Assembly (NCBI GenBank): GCA_047967505.1
Contig: CM106539.1
Reading direction: 5' to 3' (one strand)
DNA length: 64,000 nucleotides
Origin: Dipteris shenzhenensis
Taxonomy: Eukaryota; Polypodiophyta; Polypodiopsida; Gleicheniales
The notes under the pieces are model-generated. The model saw only the letters and a program-made list of their open reading frames with translations, was not told the DNA's origin and ran no database searches. The stretch's first letter is position 1. Each line of letters opens with the position of its first letter. A program made the position numbers and the translations under genes. This document shows, in pieces, positions 30,430 to 42,534 of this stretch.

Positions 30430-31016
30430 TGGTGATTTTTTATTTGAACAGGGTGTTGCTGCATAGGAGGCTAAAGACTCAGGGTGCCTTGCCGACCAAG
30501 GCGTTCGAGCTACGGAGCCATTGGGTCTTGTTAAGATCTGGTGTGGCCGAGCTCCTACATGAGGCGGGGAGGTAGTTTGACGTGGCTATTAGGAGCTCGG
30601 TACAACAAGACAATCTGTAGAGATTGTTGGGCCTACTAAAGGGAGAATGTCGCCAAGCCACTAGCTACACACCCTTCTTCGTGTTTGAGTATAGCCAGGA
30701 TAAATGTACCATACATGCCACATATGTAGGAAGAGGACAGGGGCGTGCGAAGCCCAAGTTTGGGAAGCACTTGGCCGACATTGATTGGTAACACTTTGAC
30801 CCTTTGGCAACGTTGTTTGTGGATGACAATGTAGAGAAGATGGATCAAAATCCTGCAAAGACGTACATTGTCCTACCCACTTTTATGGGGGATTGCATGG
30901 ATACAGTTCTCCACTCAAGTCTCCTGCCCTATCTACACCAATTGGCAAACCATGCTGGGACAGTTGAGGATTTATGTCCAAAAACCCCCTTCCATGTGCT
31001 GCTCATGGAAGAATAA
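30430..31016 (+). pseudogene. FCP1-like (NIF/SCP) HAD phosphatase fragment
   Basis: Resembles the FCP1-homology domain, a Mg-dependent aspartyl phosphatase acting on phosphoproteins such as the RNA polymerase II tail. Visible in order: LNRVLLHRRLK (position of the DLNGVLL catalytic loop, with the nucleophile Asp replaced by Tyr), LRSGVAELLHEA, FDVAIRSSVQQDNL, TPFFVFEYSQDKC, KPKFGKHLADID, LATLFVDDNVEKM (second acidic motif, DD kept), NPAKTYIVLPTFMGD and SLLPYLHQLA. Stops at about 30572, 30616 and 30787. Loss of the nucleophile and the stops make it inactive. Exon-like blocks at 29440-30290 may be its upstream part. Confidence 0.75.
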
Positions 31017-31183
31017 ATAGAATTGTAATGTGCTTTGAAATGCCAGTAAAATCATTATTGCTTGAGACTTGAAGTACTAAATTTTTGGTTTAAATGCAAG
31101 TAGCATGGACATAATAAATTTTTGGTTTAAAAGCAAGTAGCATGGACTTATGTCTAGTGCTTCTTCATCTGCATTCATGAAAT

Positions 31184-31240
<57 letters not shown>
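31184..31240. repeat. (GA)n microsatellite
   Basis: Nearly pure AGAGAG run of about 57 bp. Confidence 0.95.
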
Positions 31241-31242
<2 letters not shown>

Positions 31243-32506
31243 GGTGTCTAGAATACCCATTCAGCATTTGAAATTAAAGCCCAACGTCGTTCCAATTTTC
31301 ACTAATTTTTCAACAACTTAGTTTGAGGCAATGTACATACTAAAATGGATGGAAATTTAGGTGGCCTCAGTACAAGCAAAAGGACTCACAAAAGAATCAG
31401 TATCTTGGTATGCAAATGACATATCTCTTGCTTTGAGAGGCATGCAGTGAGCTCAATGCACTTGGCCTAGTCTATACGAGTCCTTGAACACTCAATCACG
31501 CACAGGGTTGAGCTTCCATAACTAACGCCAGGGCTCCGTTGTGATATATGGAGTGCACAATGACAAATAGTACATCTCCACGAGAAGGTAGCATGGTAAA
31601 AGGATACCTTCTGGTTGTCGATGCTATGCGCATTCAAGCACAAGAAGAGAGATTCTTGAGCGATAGAAGCAACCACAGTAGATAGAACCCATGAGCTCAT
31701 CTCATTGTCTAAATCACTCATGCATCACTGTGTGAACTATAAAGAGAACAAGTGCCTACAATGATACTGTCAACCGACCCAGTATTATTAAATGTAATGG
31801 TAAAGCATCATAAAGGCCCATTGAAAAGCGTATATGTCATGCGCCAGTGGCAGACAAGCTCGTGGGGCATATCTCAACCTACAATACGAATATACAGAAC
31901 CTTATACAACAGAATTTGCTATCCTACGCTATCATGATGTAGTACTCGGTGGTTTACATTCTTTTGACACAAGAGATTAGGTAGAGAGCTCTAAGTCATA
32001 GGAGAGCACCAAGCTAGACGTATGAGCTCCCCTCCTGACCAATGTCACGTTTGTGAGTGGTCGTCGGAATAAGCAAGCTATTCTTCCCTTCTGAAAATGA
32101 GATGGAAGCTATCACTGTAACGTTTTAATAAGATGCATCAGCATGTATCATAGAAGAGACCAACATCAACCCCACTAATCTCGATCTTGTAGGTGTGGCT
32201 CTGAAGATCATAGTCATGGAGGAGGCCAAAACAAGGTGATAGAAGAGAGGCTTGATGATGGAAGATCTAGGAAGGGTGCATAAAGTCTTGAACTGAATGC
32301 TTTGGTCAATGTATCGGTGCATTTGTCCTTTGATTAGAATGGCTTAAGGATCCTCAAGCTAAGTAGAAATTGTGAAGAGCCAAATGTTAAAACTTCATAG
32401 ATCCTCCATTGCTAATGAAAAGTCAGGGCCTTAGAGCCAATGAAGGCTATCTCAATTTTTGTACTATTTTACCATTGGTCCATTTCTAACTCTTTCCATT
32501 TGTGTA
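31241..32506. other. Unassigned region
   Basis: 1.27 kb without recognised genes, repeats or element ends. Short ORFs on both strands have no family motifs. Confidence 0.4.
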
Positions 32507-32967
32507 GTGTGCCCCCGGGGGATTCACTCTTCATGAAAGGGGGACGTCACCTGCGTGCATGAACTTCAAGAAAAACCCCTATTTAAGATCCATGTAGGAT
32601 GATAAAACACCCCTATTTAAGCTTATAATATACCACCAAAATTCTATTATGTTCCCTCTTTCCTTAAATCTATGTTCTTTCTCAAGCATTTAGATCGCAC
32701 AATAAGAAAATTTAGATTACTTTCCCTATGACTATTTAAAACCATACACAAAACCAAGCTTGTTTGGACTAGTTATCCAAGGTTACCTATACTATGTCCC
32801 CCCCTCTTAAATATGGCATGGCCCCCCTAACTTAAATTCAATATTGGAAAAAAATAAAAGGCCCCCCACCCCTAATGTATAAGCTTATGCCTCATTAATA
32901 AAAACCCCCCTATTGTACACTCACGTGATATCATAAGTTTCCTCTTGTGAATCCCCCGGGAGTGTGC
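32507..32967. mobile_element. MITE-like element, copy 2 (both ends present)
   Basis: Inverted ends of about 21 bp: GTGTGCCCCCGGGGGATTCAC at the left and its near-perfect inverse ending CCCCCGGGAGTGTGC at the right, 461 bp apart. The interior is AT-rich with recurring ACCCC(T)ATTTAA blocks and no ORF. Related by its CGGGGGATTCAC ends to 1-268 and less closely to 53519-53790. The target duplication is not obvious. Confidence 0.75.
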
Positions 32968-33780
32968 CAAGCTAGCCATGGTGGTCGTTCATCAATATCC
33001 TATACGTAAACTAGCCTTTCATTAGTCCAATGTCACGACAATTGTGTAGATAATTAAGTAGTGCCTTAAGTTCATTTTTATCCCTTTTAAAATCACACAT
33101 TATCTACTATTTTTTGGAATATGATGTAGTTCTATTTCAACCAAATATGGTGGTCCAAACTCTAAAAATATTTGCAAACAGACACATAAAGGAATCAATA
33201 GGAAAAAGAATTGATACGAGGGGGTAACTATGTATATTCCTCTCATACCACTTAAAATAAAAAAGAAAGCAAGGGTCTCAAGTAATGTTCATATGACTAA
33301 CATAGTCAATCCCTAGGGGGGTTTAGAAGCATTATAAGCACCAAACATCTTAGATCTCCCTTTAGGCTTGCGTACATAATCAAAATCAACAATGATGTTT
33401 TCTGAGATTTTCATTTTAAATTTTAATAATATCCTTTCAATAAGAAAGGCCAATTAATTTCTTGATATGCGAAGCTTTGGAATCCATATAGTATTAAAAC
33501 AATAAAAAATATACATCCCAAAGGGTAAAATATAAATAATAAATAAACATTATTAGTCACAACAACAGTCAAGTGTAAGAAAATCGGTCCAATTAACACA
33601 ATGCGATACAAAGGTGTCCTCCTACCATTGTAAGGTGCTCTCATGCATCTATTCCCAAAATATCATCATTGTTGGATATATATATATATATACATAAAAA
33701 CAATAAATTTAAATGTGTAAACTCACATTTATAGAGTATAAAAGCCATTTGTGCCCATAGGGAAGGCTTTGCCATAGGTA

Positions 33781-33811
<31 letters not shown>

Positions 33812-34530
33812 ATGTATGTATATATATCCCTTATTAAAGTTCCTAAAAGATCCAATGTGCCTATCAAGTTAGTTCATATAGAATCCCCGCAAGGTCCCAA
33901 GGGATTACAATGGTCCCCAAGGGGAGGCATAGAGTAGTTATAGATGTGATTTTGACAAATACAAGGGACTCGCCTTGGTAAATCTCAAACCATGGTAAAG
34001 CCACCAAAGATAAATCCCAAACCCTTTGGTTGATCTATCATAAGTAGAAGCAATTCCCATATTCTAGTGTACTAAGGTTTAAATTTCAGAGTTCTTTCAA
34101 GAGCATTCAATAAACTCCATGAAAATCTATCGTGTGTTCCAAGGATATCCCTAAAGGTGAATATATCAAATGTTACGAATGTTTCTTCAACATGACAAAA
34201 TAATCCTATTATGGGATGCATTAGGAAATCCCTTATGTGTAGAACCCTAGTAAAGGGTGAATTTCCAATATCACTTTTACTCAACGGTTTGGGGCCAATG
34301 TCCATGATGTTTCCAAGGGCATTGACAGAGTTAATGAATGCAAGGGAACCCAAGGGGATGTGTGTGTGTGTGCGCGTGCGCATGCGTGCACACATGCATT
34401 CACATGCAATGGCAATCCAATTGTCCATTGAGATATCTCGCTCAAATCATGGGAATGATGTATTCAAAAATTAAATCGACTATGTTATGCAATATACATA
34501 TATTTTTACTCACAGACACTTGCTTAAGAT
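32968..34530. other. AT-rich region with microsatellites
   Basis: No supported gene. Contains (TA)n at about 33671-33692, (TG)n followed by (TATG)n at about 33780-33824, and GT/GC alternation (GTGTGTGTGCGCGTGCGCATG) at about 34361-34388. Confidence 0.6.
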
Positions 34531-35026
34531 AGTAAACTATTATTAAATGTGATAGCCTGTGAAAACCATAAACAAAAATATGCAAACCATGTAAGCTAAT
34601 GGAGAAACAAGGTAGCATTTTTGTATAGGGTTGCATAGATTATGCATAGTAAGCACATTGTTGGTATTGGCATAAGTTAAGACATTAGTTATTGTAAAAT
34701 TTGGTGAGAATAATTATCAATATATATCAATAGATCCAACACCTATATTATTGTATGGGTCTCCACATACTTATTACAACAAAAAAAGTAAACTATTATT
34801 AAATGTGATAGCCTGTGAAAACCATAAACAAAAATATGCAAACCATGTAAGCTAATGGATTTGTATAGGGTTGCATAGATTATGCATAGTAAGCACATTG
34901 TTGGTATTGGCATAAGTTGAGACATTAATTATTGTAAAATTTGGTGAGAATAATTATCAATATATATCAATAGATCCAACACCTATATTATTGTATGGGT
35001 CTCCACATACTTATTACAACAAAAAA
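34531..35026. repeat. Recent tandem duplication, about 250 bp unit
   Basis: AGTAAACTATTATTAAATGT starts at 34531 and again at 34787. The second copy lacks 16 bp (around GAAACAAGGTAGC) and differs at only a few other positions. The right edge (AAAAAAAGTA) occurs a third time at 35021. Confidence 0.92.
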
Positions 35027-37880
35027 AGTAATATAAAGATATTGCTAATTCTGTAATCAAGTAGCATTTTTTTCTTTTATAGGGATGAGAAACGAGGGTA
35101 TAGAAGAAATTTAGGAAGTACAAAAACAATTTTCATTGAAAACCACTAGCTTTCATACAGGCTATGAAAGGGACAATACTGTGAGAGACAAAAGAGACAT
35201 GATGTGATAAAGCATAAATTGTAATATTATTTAATAAACATAGTGTGAATAGGTTAATATTATAACTTGTTAAAACAAGACCTTTCCATGGTATGCTAGT
35301 TCTTGTTTTTGTTCTTTTTTAAATGGGCATGACATCCCAATGAATGATCTAAACCCTTGCTTTATTTTAAATATTAACTAATACAACTTTGAAAGTTTTA
35401 TTTAGAGCCCACAATTGATTTTTTTATGGCCAACAATTTCCAAAAACACCTTTGAAAAATCTTACATGACAATTGCAAACCATTTTTGTCATACTTAAAG
35501 AGCAATATGGTATGGTGTTTTCAAAAGGAAAATAATCCATAAATGATAGACAAACCCAAATTTTATCAGCAAAGATGGCCATATTTTCTTCCTTTTCTCA
35601 CAATCCCTTTATGACTTTAGCTATAGCCTATGATGCTAAGTAAATATGTTCAATTACTCCTATATTGTAAGGGGTGACATAAATGAAGTTTCCTTTAGCT
35701 ACTCTAACGTAGTATGCCACTAAGTTCATATGTTTATGTCCTCCTATATTGTATGGATGAATTTTCCTTTATGATTGCTAAGATATGACTATTACTTAAA
35801 GACAAGATGCCTTGGTCCTCTTTCTCGTACATTGCTATTAATACTTCATAAATTGTAAAGAAGCATGGTATTTTGAAATTTCCTAGATGTAAAACCTTGT
35901 GAAGAATTATTTGTCTTTTGCACCCTTAATTCATGTATATACATGAATTTTACTCCCAATTTCCTTCTAAGCTTTTTCTTTCTCTTTGTATCACAAAGCT
36001 ACAAATGGAAGGCATAACATATAGTTGATCATCTTCCTAGTACTATCGTTGCATCTACATTTATGTAATAAGTACTAATAATTGTTCCAAAATCTATCCA
36101 TGCAAACAATGTGTTTGAATATGCCTTGTCATGCAAATTTCATTACACCTTTGAAGACAAGTAAGTGCACTAGAGCAATATCTTTAATGATTCTATTTGG
36201 AGTTCACGTGGTCTTTTGAGAAATTCATTGAGATAGCATTAGATAAGTAAAAGATAGACATAGCATTAGGTATAATATTTTACAAGGAATAAACTTATTA
36301 TTTTGTAGTGAAATCCTCATTGAGTATTATAAACACAACTTTCCTACATATTTAGTTGCATTTTCTTGAGGCTATACATGCATAAATGCACCCGTTTTTT
36401 GTAAAAGGCCACAAATCCCGAAAAATGACGCATTAACAAAACAGATATTTAGCACTCTCTAGTGCTCTACCCAATAGGATGCAATGGGTATCAATATCTT
36501 GAAACCGCCATCTATGGTACCTCTACTTTGCCAAAGCAAAATTGAAAACATGAAAATTTCCATGTACCTTCTCTGACAATTAGCACTTTGACTTTTTTCC
36601 ATTCCTCAAATATATTTACCTTTGTTTAAGATGTCATCTTTCCTTTATAGATGCACACGTAGACAATGTACATCACTTTATGTTATTTTTCTTAAAGAAT
36701 TGGACGTAAAGGTTGTTGATATCCACATGTGATGTTTATCAACAAATACATATATTTGCCTAATGAATGAACACATTCATTTAACAAATAAAAAGAGAAA
36801 AATTTTGGTGCCCTCTTTTGGCACTTGGGATCTCTAGCCTTCTCCTTAAAAAAAGTCGAAGTCATAGAAACATGGGATCACTTGACATTTGTTGTAAAAA
36901 GAGATTCTTTACAAGAAATATTTGGAGGATTTCGGGTTCCTCTTTTGATACCTAACGATCTCATGAGGTGTCAAAACTACCAATTGTTAATACCCTCAAC
37001 ATTTCCATGAAACTCTATTCAAGTTAGTACTCTTTTCTTGAAAGAACTCACCTTAGCTACTCCCCATAGTTAGATAATTGATCCTATGATGGTGTGCGCA
37101 TAGTTGCATTTTACTTAGGATGTGTTGTTTCCAGCAGGGAACATCGTTGCAAGGTCGTGCCAAAGAATGTTGTCTCATTAACTCGTAAGGAGACATACTC
37201 ATCCTATTTAGAAGGTATTGAATTTCACTACCTTTTCTTGCATACAAGAAGCTTTGAGACTCTAGCTAGATTATTCATTTAAATATATTCTTTAAACTAT
37301 TGTTACATTTAGGAGCATCAGTATACATCATGAGATGAGAAATTTGAATGGAATGATAAATTTATTATCCCAATGAAATCCCCTACCCCAATAGAAGAGG
37401 CATTACATGCCATGCCTATAGAGAAATTTGACAATTTGGATGCTATAGAGTTTTGATAAAAGGTAGTACCATACTTCCCTTATTGAAAAAGCAAAAACGT
37501 CACAGATGCTAGAAAACTTTTGTATGGGAAAAACAAGCTCGCACAATTGGTGGTGTAGCTTAACTCCTATATTCTAGCATTCACTCCATAATGCAAATAG
37601 CATGCGCATGTTGATGAATGTCATACATATGGTAATCAAGTAGTAATGAAAAATGCTAGGGAGACTACATTTTTTACAATACACCATAATGCAACAAGCA
37701 TCTTTCCTCACAAGTGCAACATTCATAAAAGGTGTTATTTATAAAGTATGTATAGATTTGCTACTTTTGCTTGTTGCATCAATGCATAAAATGCTTTGAA
37801 ATTTTGCATTTCATTCAAAAGTGTGAAGGTAAGCATTTAATTATTTCTTAGAATTGAAGATGATAAGGTCCTTTAAATGT
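35027..37880. other. AT-rich unassigned region
   Basis: 2.85 kb of AT-rich sequence with only short stop-bounded frames. It may include the eroded interior of a copia element whose 3' end is suggested at 38022-38036, but no RT, integrase or RNase H motif can be read. Confidence 0.4.
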
Positions 37881-38021
37881 TTTATCCAACATTGATGTGA
37901 CTTTATGAAAGTTTAAGGGGAGATACAATCTCTGAAGTAGCAGATTTGAGGGCCATAGAGAATCGAAGAGGTAGATCGGTTCCAGAGCTCATGCCACATG
38001 GAAGCCGATGACTTGAAGAAG

Positions 38022-38300
38022 CCAAGGGGGAGATATGTTGAGATTTTTGTGGGGTCTGAAAGGGAGGACGGTACGGGACAAACAAGAAAGAAAAGAAAAG
38101 TGAAGCTAAGGAAATATCTCCTTGAGTGGGGTAAGAGAATAGGAGGGTTTATTAGCAAAATATTAGCGGTAAGCGAGATTATTAGCGAACCAGGGTTGCG
38201 AATCCTGATCTCGAAACCCACTGGCCAGCCAGGCTTGGCACCGAGCCTCGAGGCTTGGAGCCGAAGCAGGTGGGCAGTATCACTTGGAGGGCGCTGATTG
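38022..38300 (+). repeat. Possible copia-type purine tract and LTR start
   Basis: CCAAGGGGGAGATA followed by TGTTGAGATTTTTGTGGGG (from 38036) looks like a copia polypurine tract and LTR start, and resembles the junction at 780. No LTR end, second LTR or coding domain confirms it. If real, the LTR lies directly upstream of the ELF4-like gene. Confidence 0.35.
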
Positions 38301-39584
38301 GCTGGTAGGGGCCGTATGCCACGCGGACCAATGGAGGGAGTCCAAAAGGTTGCAGGATCCGCCCTGTGGGGACCGCCCACTAAATCTTTTGCTGGGCGCT
38401 CTGCGCCTGGCCAGATGGCCGGCGGGCGGGGAGCCGCTAGATTTGACGGCGACCCCTTTAGATTAGGGATCCGTAATCCATATTAGAGGCATAATGCGAT
38501 CTAATGAAGATTAGTGAGTAGTCTATTGTCTTCTCTCTCGCTTTCTCTCTCTCTCTCTCTCTCTCTCGGCTGCTGCTCTCTGTGTCTCTGTTTCTGGCTC
38601 TTCTCTTTCTTTGATCTCCTGCACCGATACTTTGATCGCTTTCGTTGCCGCATGATTTCCTCCCTCCCCAACTCGCCTCTTCATTCGGGAGTCACCTGGC
38701 ACTAGTTTCTTTCGCCTTCTCTCCTGTACTGGCTCCGTATGAGGACGTGAGAGAAACGCACACACGGCGCGAGGGGAGACCCGGAGATAGAAGTGAGCCG
38801 ACTGCGACGGGGGATTTGTAGAATCGACTGATCCTGATGGAAGCGACTGTCACGAAACATGTTGAAGCGCGGCCGCAGGAGGGTTTGAAGAGCTCGGGTG
38901 GAATTGTCTGATAGTCTACCAGATTTTTTGACGCGGGTGAGTGCGTGCTCTTTGCAGCAATTGTGGAGGATACAAGTGTGTGACGATCGTAATGTTAATG
39001 CACCTAGCTTTTGCCCTTAAACACCCTGCAGGAAGTCGCGGGAGCAGCAGAGAGTAGCGTAGCAGCTTGGTCGTCTCCCCCTTCCGGCACGAAGAATGTT
39101 ACAGGAGCTTGGCTCGGGACTTACCTGTGATCTACCCGTTACCATGAAAAACGTTCTGTCGTGCTTTGGGCCAGCTTGCGTTCACTAATGCACAGAGGTT
39201 TAAAATCGACAATTCAACCTCAACCGATCCTCTGAGTGTTAAGTGGCCGTTTGGAGGCATTTTGCGGAATCACTCGCTCGCTCGCTCACTTCTTGAATTT
39301 CTTATTCGGAGCAACAGCTGATTTTTCGTTTCATCCATCCCCAATACACACCCGCTTTCTGTACTACCTTTGTGCTGTCTTTGTCTTTCTTATTGCTGAA
39401 GGCTTTATTGCCATGATCTAGCCGCAGCTGTAGCAGGGGTGCCATACGCTATCTCGGAGTGGAGCACATGAGATCTACTCGGCGTGCAGTACTCAGACTG
39501 TTGCAGGAGCGAAGCGTTCTGCTACTCTTGTGCAACTGGAGTGAGGTATGTCATTAATTACTTCAGCTTTGCCCTGAAGGCACA
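38160..39584 (+). promoter_or_regulatory. GC-rich upstream region and presumed 5' UTR of the ELF4-like gene
   Basis: Base composition changes sharply from AT-rich to GC/CpG-rich near 38200. It holds two CCAAT-type motifs (GATTGGCTGG near 38289, GACCAATGG near 38326), a (CT)n run at about 38535-38568 of the kind common in plant 5' UTRs, and a plausible leader intron (GTGAGT at 38937 to CCCTGCAG at 39031). Promoter position is inferred; no clear TATA was found. Confidence 0.5.
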
Positions 39585-39959
39585 ATGGAGGGAGCAGATG
39601 TTTCTCCTAGTCCAACAAGCGGGAATGCCATCGACGGAAGGGTCTCCGAGACATTTCGAAAGGTTCTGACTCAGGTCCAAACCATCTTCGACCGTAACAG
39701 AGTCCTAATCAGGGAGATACGGCAAAACCATGAAGTCAATATCCCCGACAATCTGACAAGAAATGTTGGTCTTATAAGGGAGCTGAACTATAACATTTCT
39801 CGTGTAGTGGAATTGTATGCCAGTCTCTCAGCAGAATTCGTGCAGCCGGTGATGGATAATGCAGCACAAGGACTAGACGGAGCCAAAGCACTCAAGGTAC
39901 AGACAGATGGCTCGAATGCCTGCCTGATCTCAGGGCAGCAGAAGCTTGGGCATTACTAA
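39585..39959 (+). CDS. ELF4-like protein (EARLY FLOWERING 4 family)
   Basis: Intact 124-residue single-exon frame and the only undamaged host gene in the window. ELF4 proteins are small helical nuclear proteins; in angiosperms ELF4 joins ELF3 and LUX in the evening complex that represses clock genes. The family domain covers about residues 19-90: GRVSETFRKVLTQVQ, FDRNRVLIREIRQNH, the signature IPDNLTRNVGLIRELN and NISRVVELYASLS. Length is typical (about 110-125). The N-terminus is short and acidic, and the C-terminal tail (after EFVQPVMDNA) is not conserved. The ATG at 39585 is preceded by GGCACA, and no other in-frame start fits the family. It could be ELF4 or an ELF4-like paralogue; the clade cannot be told here. 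It lies in GC-richer DNA than its neighbours. Confidence 0.93.
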   Translation: MEGADVSPSPTSGNAIDGRVSETFRKVLTQVQTIFDRNRVLIREIRQNHEVNIPDNLTRNVGLIRELNYNISRVVELYASLSAEFVQPVMDNAAQGLDGAKALKVQTDGSNACLISGQQKLGHY

Positions 39960-41180
39960 CAGGAGCAGATTGCTTTAAACGCTCATTCTTGGGAGGGGGC
40001 AAAAAGGCCTGGCTTCAACATTTTTGAGCTGACATGCGATGCCTGCAAGGAGCAGCCCTCGGAAAAGCACCTGGCTTGGCTCGAGACGGTAGGCTTCAAG
40101 TTGCACATTACCGATGATTGTCTTTCAAGGTGTTGTAACAGCAACTCAATTTGGGTTGTAGTTTGTGCTTCGAACACCACTCTGTTGTGATAGTAAGCTA
40201 GTGTAAGGAGCCTTGTTCGGCTGAAGCCTAAGTCCTTTCTTGGAAGCCTAAGTCCTGGTTTGCATTCCTTTCCCTTGTGCTGTTCCTTCAAGCTTTGCGT
40301 CTGAGGAGCCAAAGGTCTCCTTCTCATAGAAGAGGCTGAATTTCCTTGGAAGTCCACTTCTGTCATCAAAGGAATTGTATCCGAGTGAGCTTAGCATGCA
40401 AATTTGGTCTTCGCACAACGCCTTGTCATTGCGTTTGATATCCAAAAGTCCCAAGGTTTAAAAAGGATGAAATTTCCATTTCTGCAATTCCTGCCTTGTG
40501 TGATTTTGATCTTCAAATTTTCAAAAGAGAATCGGAGTCGGAGGAAAACAGTGGAGAGGCCTAACCGAAAACGCTTCAAAGCAATTTCTTTCATTCACAT
40601 TTCTTCGTGATCAGCGCGCTCCTCTGGATGAAATGCTCGCGAGTTATGAGAACTATAACTGAAGCGTAACCGTCTTCGGTAAGCACTTTCCTTTCCTGAA
40701 GATGATTTACTCCTTAGCTGTCCTTCAAAAACTCTTTTCAGTTCACTTCCATGCAACCTTGATGTACCAACACTCCAACTTTTGTAGGTAAACACTTGTA
40801 GGTAAACGTTTGTGTTAAAAATGCCATGAAAAAAATGGATAATAGTTGCTTTTCTTGTAAATTTGCTGTGTAAACTTTGCTTTGCTGTGTAGATTTCAGT
40901 TTCAAATAGGAAACATTGTACTGCTGGTACTTTCGAAAGCACAAAGAATTCTGTTTGACATATTTCCAAAATTTAGGAAACAAGCAATCAAGAATGTGAC
41001 AAATGGCTCCAGAGTAAGCAAAGGTCTCCTATTAAAGTTCCCATTTTTTTCTCCCCAAGAAAGTCTCTTATAGCACTTGGGATTACATATTCGAGTCCTA
41101 CACCTCGAGCATAAAGGTATCATAACGTACTAAGTATACAAATTCCATACGTCCCAAAATTCTTTCTTCAAAATATATAT
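39960..41180 (+). other. 3' region of the ELF4-like gene
   Basis: Probable 3' UTR followed by unassigned sequence. No second gene recognised. Short ORFs on either strand lack motifs. AT content rises toward 41150. Confidence 0.4.
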
Positions 41181-42123
41181 ATATATAAACTAGATCCGGG
41201 TAGGTAGCTATATTGAGCTAGAATATATATAAATGAATTTAGTGCTATTTCCTAAAATTTGTTAAATAATATTTTCAATTTTGACTTAATTAAAGTGAAT
41301 TTAGAAAATAGATTTATGTAAACCTGCAATTTGAGAAGTATTAATTATGATATCAAGAAGAGCTCTATAATAGTAGAAATATTTGAAATACACCACAATA
41401 TTATTATAAGAGTAACAATACATGAAAATTTATCTCATTTACTTAAAAGTAGTTATTATTGGAATTGTTATATTTCATTAAAAACATGACGTCTTTAAAA
41501 GCATGAATTAATAATAGTTCATACATGAAATATTTTATAGGTATTGAAAAAAAGTAGTAATGCTTTTAAAACAAAAAAATTGAGTAATATATGCTATGAA
41601 TTAAGAATCCTTCAAGAGTATGACTTAACTATAGTTTGAAATAGGAAGTCCTTTACATGTATTGAAAATGGTCTTCTACTTAAATATATTAGATTATGTC
41701 TCTATTTTTGAGAAAGTAAATTTTTTTAATAGATGCTAGATTTCCACTGAGGTTATTGTAGCCATATGTCGAGTCGGTTGTGTTGAGTTCTCTTATGAAC
41801 TTCTCTTCGAGTGTATTTGCTTTGCTTTTTAAGTTTGTGGTAGCTAGGATTTTTGTTTTGAAGTTCGAGTGGAACGGTTTGTACCTGTTAACATCATGTT
41901 TCATTTTTAAGGGAGGATTGGTTTGGTGTTGTACTATCCATTTTTCAAGATTACTAGTTTGTCCAATATATTGTTTTTCTTAGTAATACATAGAATATAA
42001 TGTACGTAATATGGCTCTTTTGTGCCTTTTTCTTTGTCTTCTTCACGATTTTCGATTTGAAATAGCAAAATGAAGTACAATGAGTTTTTTCATGTGTGCT
42101 AGAAAATGAAGTTTGTATGTATT
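41181..42123. other. AT-rich flank of the Helitron
   Basis: No coding motif. CTAG at about 41194 followed by TAGCT-ATATTG-AGCTA (41207-41222) could be the 3' terminus of the minus-strand Helitron (CTRR end plus short hairpin), but the stem is only 5 bp. Confidence 0.25.
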
Positions 42124-42534
42124 CTAAGATATGGAGTTAAGAATGTACCTGTAGGGGGCCTGAAATATTTTGTTCTTTGGTGGAGTCGGGAAAAACTTAA
42201 AATGTTCGCCATATGCTTCTTTTGCAAAATTTAAATCAATAATGGAAGTTATACCTTCTATGGTAAATGGCAACTCTTTTGCTTTTTTATTATCATCTAT
42301 TTGGAACATGTTGAAATCCGCTAGTATAACATTTCTAGTTTGTCCAATATATAACATTTTCGCTAGTATAATATTTCCAGTTTGGTTGTTCTTCAAACAA
42401 GTGTTTGATAGATTCTGCATAGTAGTTTGTATATCACAAGTTTCTTTTGTCTTATATTGATGAATATTTAGTAAATTGATTTTTTATTTTTTTAAGTTCA
42501 TGGAAGCATTGGAATGAAGTTAGATGGATTGATT
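42124..42534 (-). pseudogene. Helitron 3' accessory frame
   Basis: Minus-strand frame with KMLYIGQTRNVILADF, ELPFTIEGITSIIDL and KNKIFQAPYRYI, downstream of the helicase in the same strand. It may be the tail of the Rep-helicase protein or a separate captured segment. Family not certain. Confidence 0.35.

Noticed and set aside
38022-39584. A complete copia LTR ending before the ELF4-like gene
   Set aside because: Only the start looks LTR-like; no terminal CA, partner LTR or coding domain could be found, so it is listed only as a possibility.
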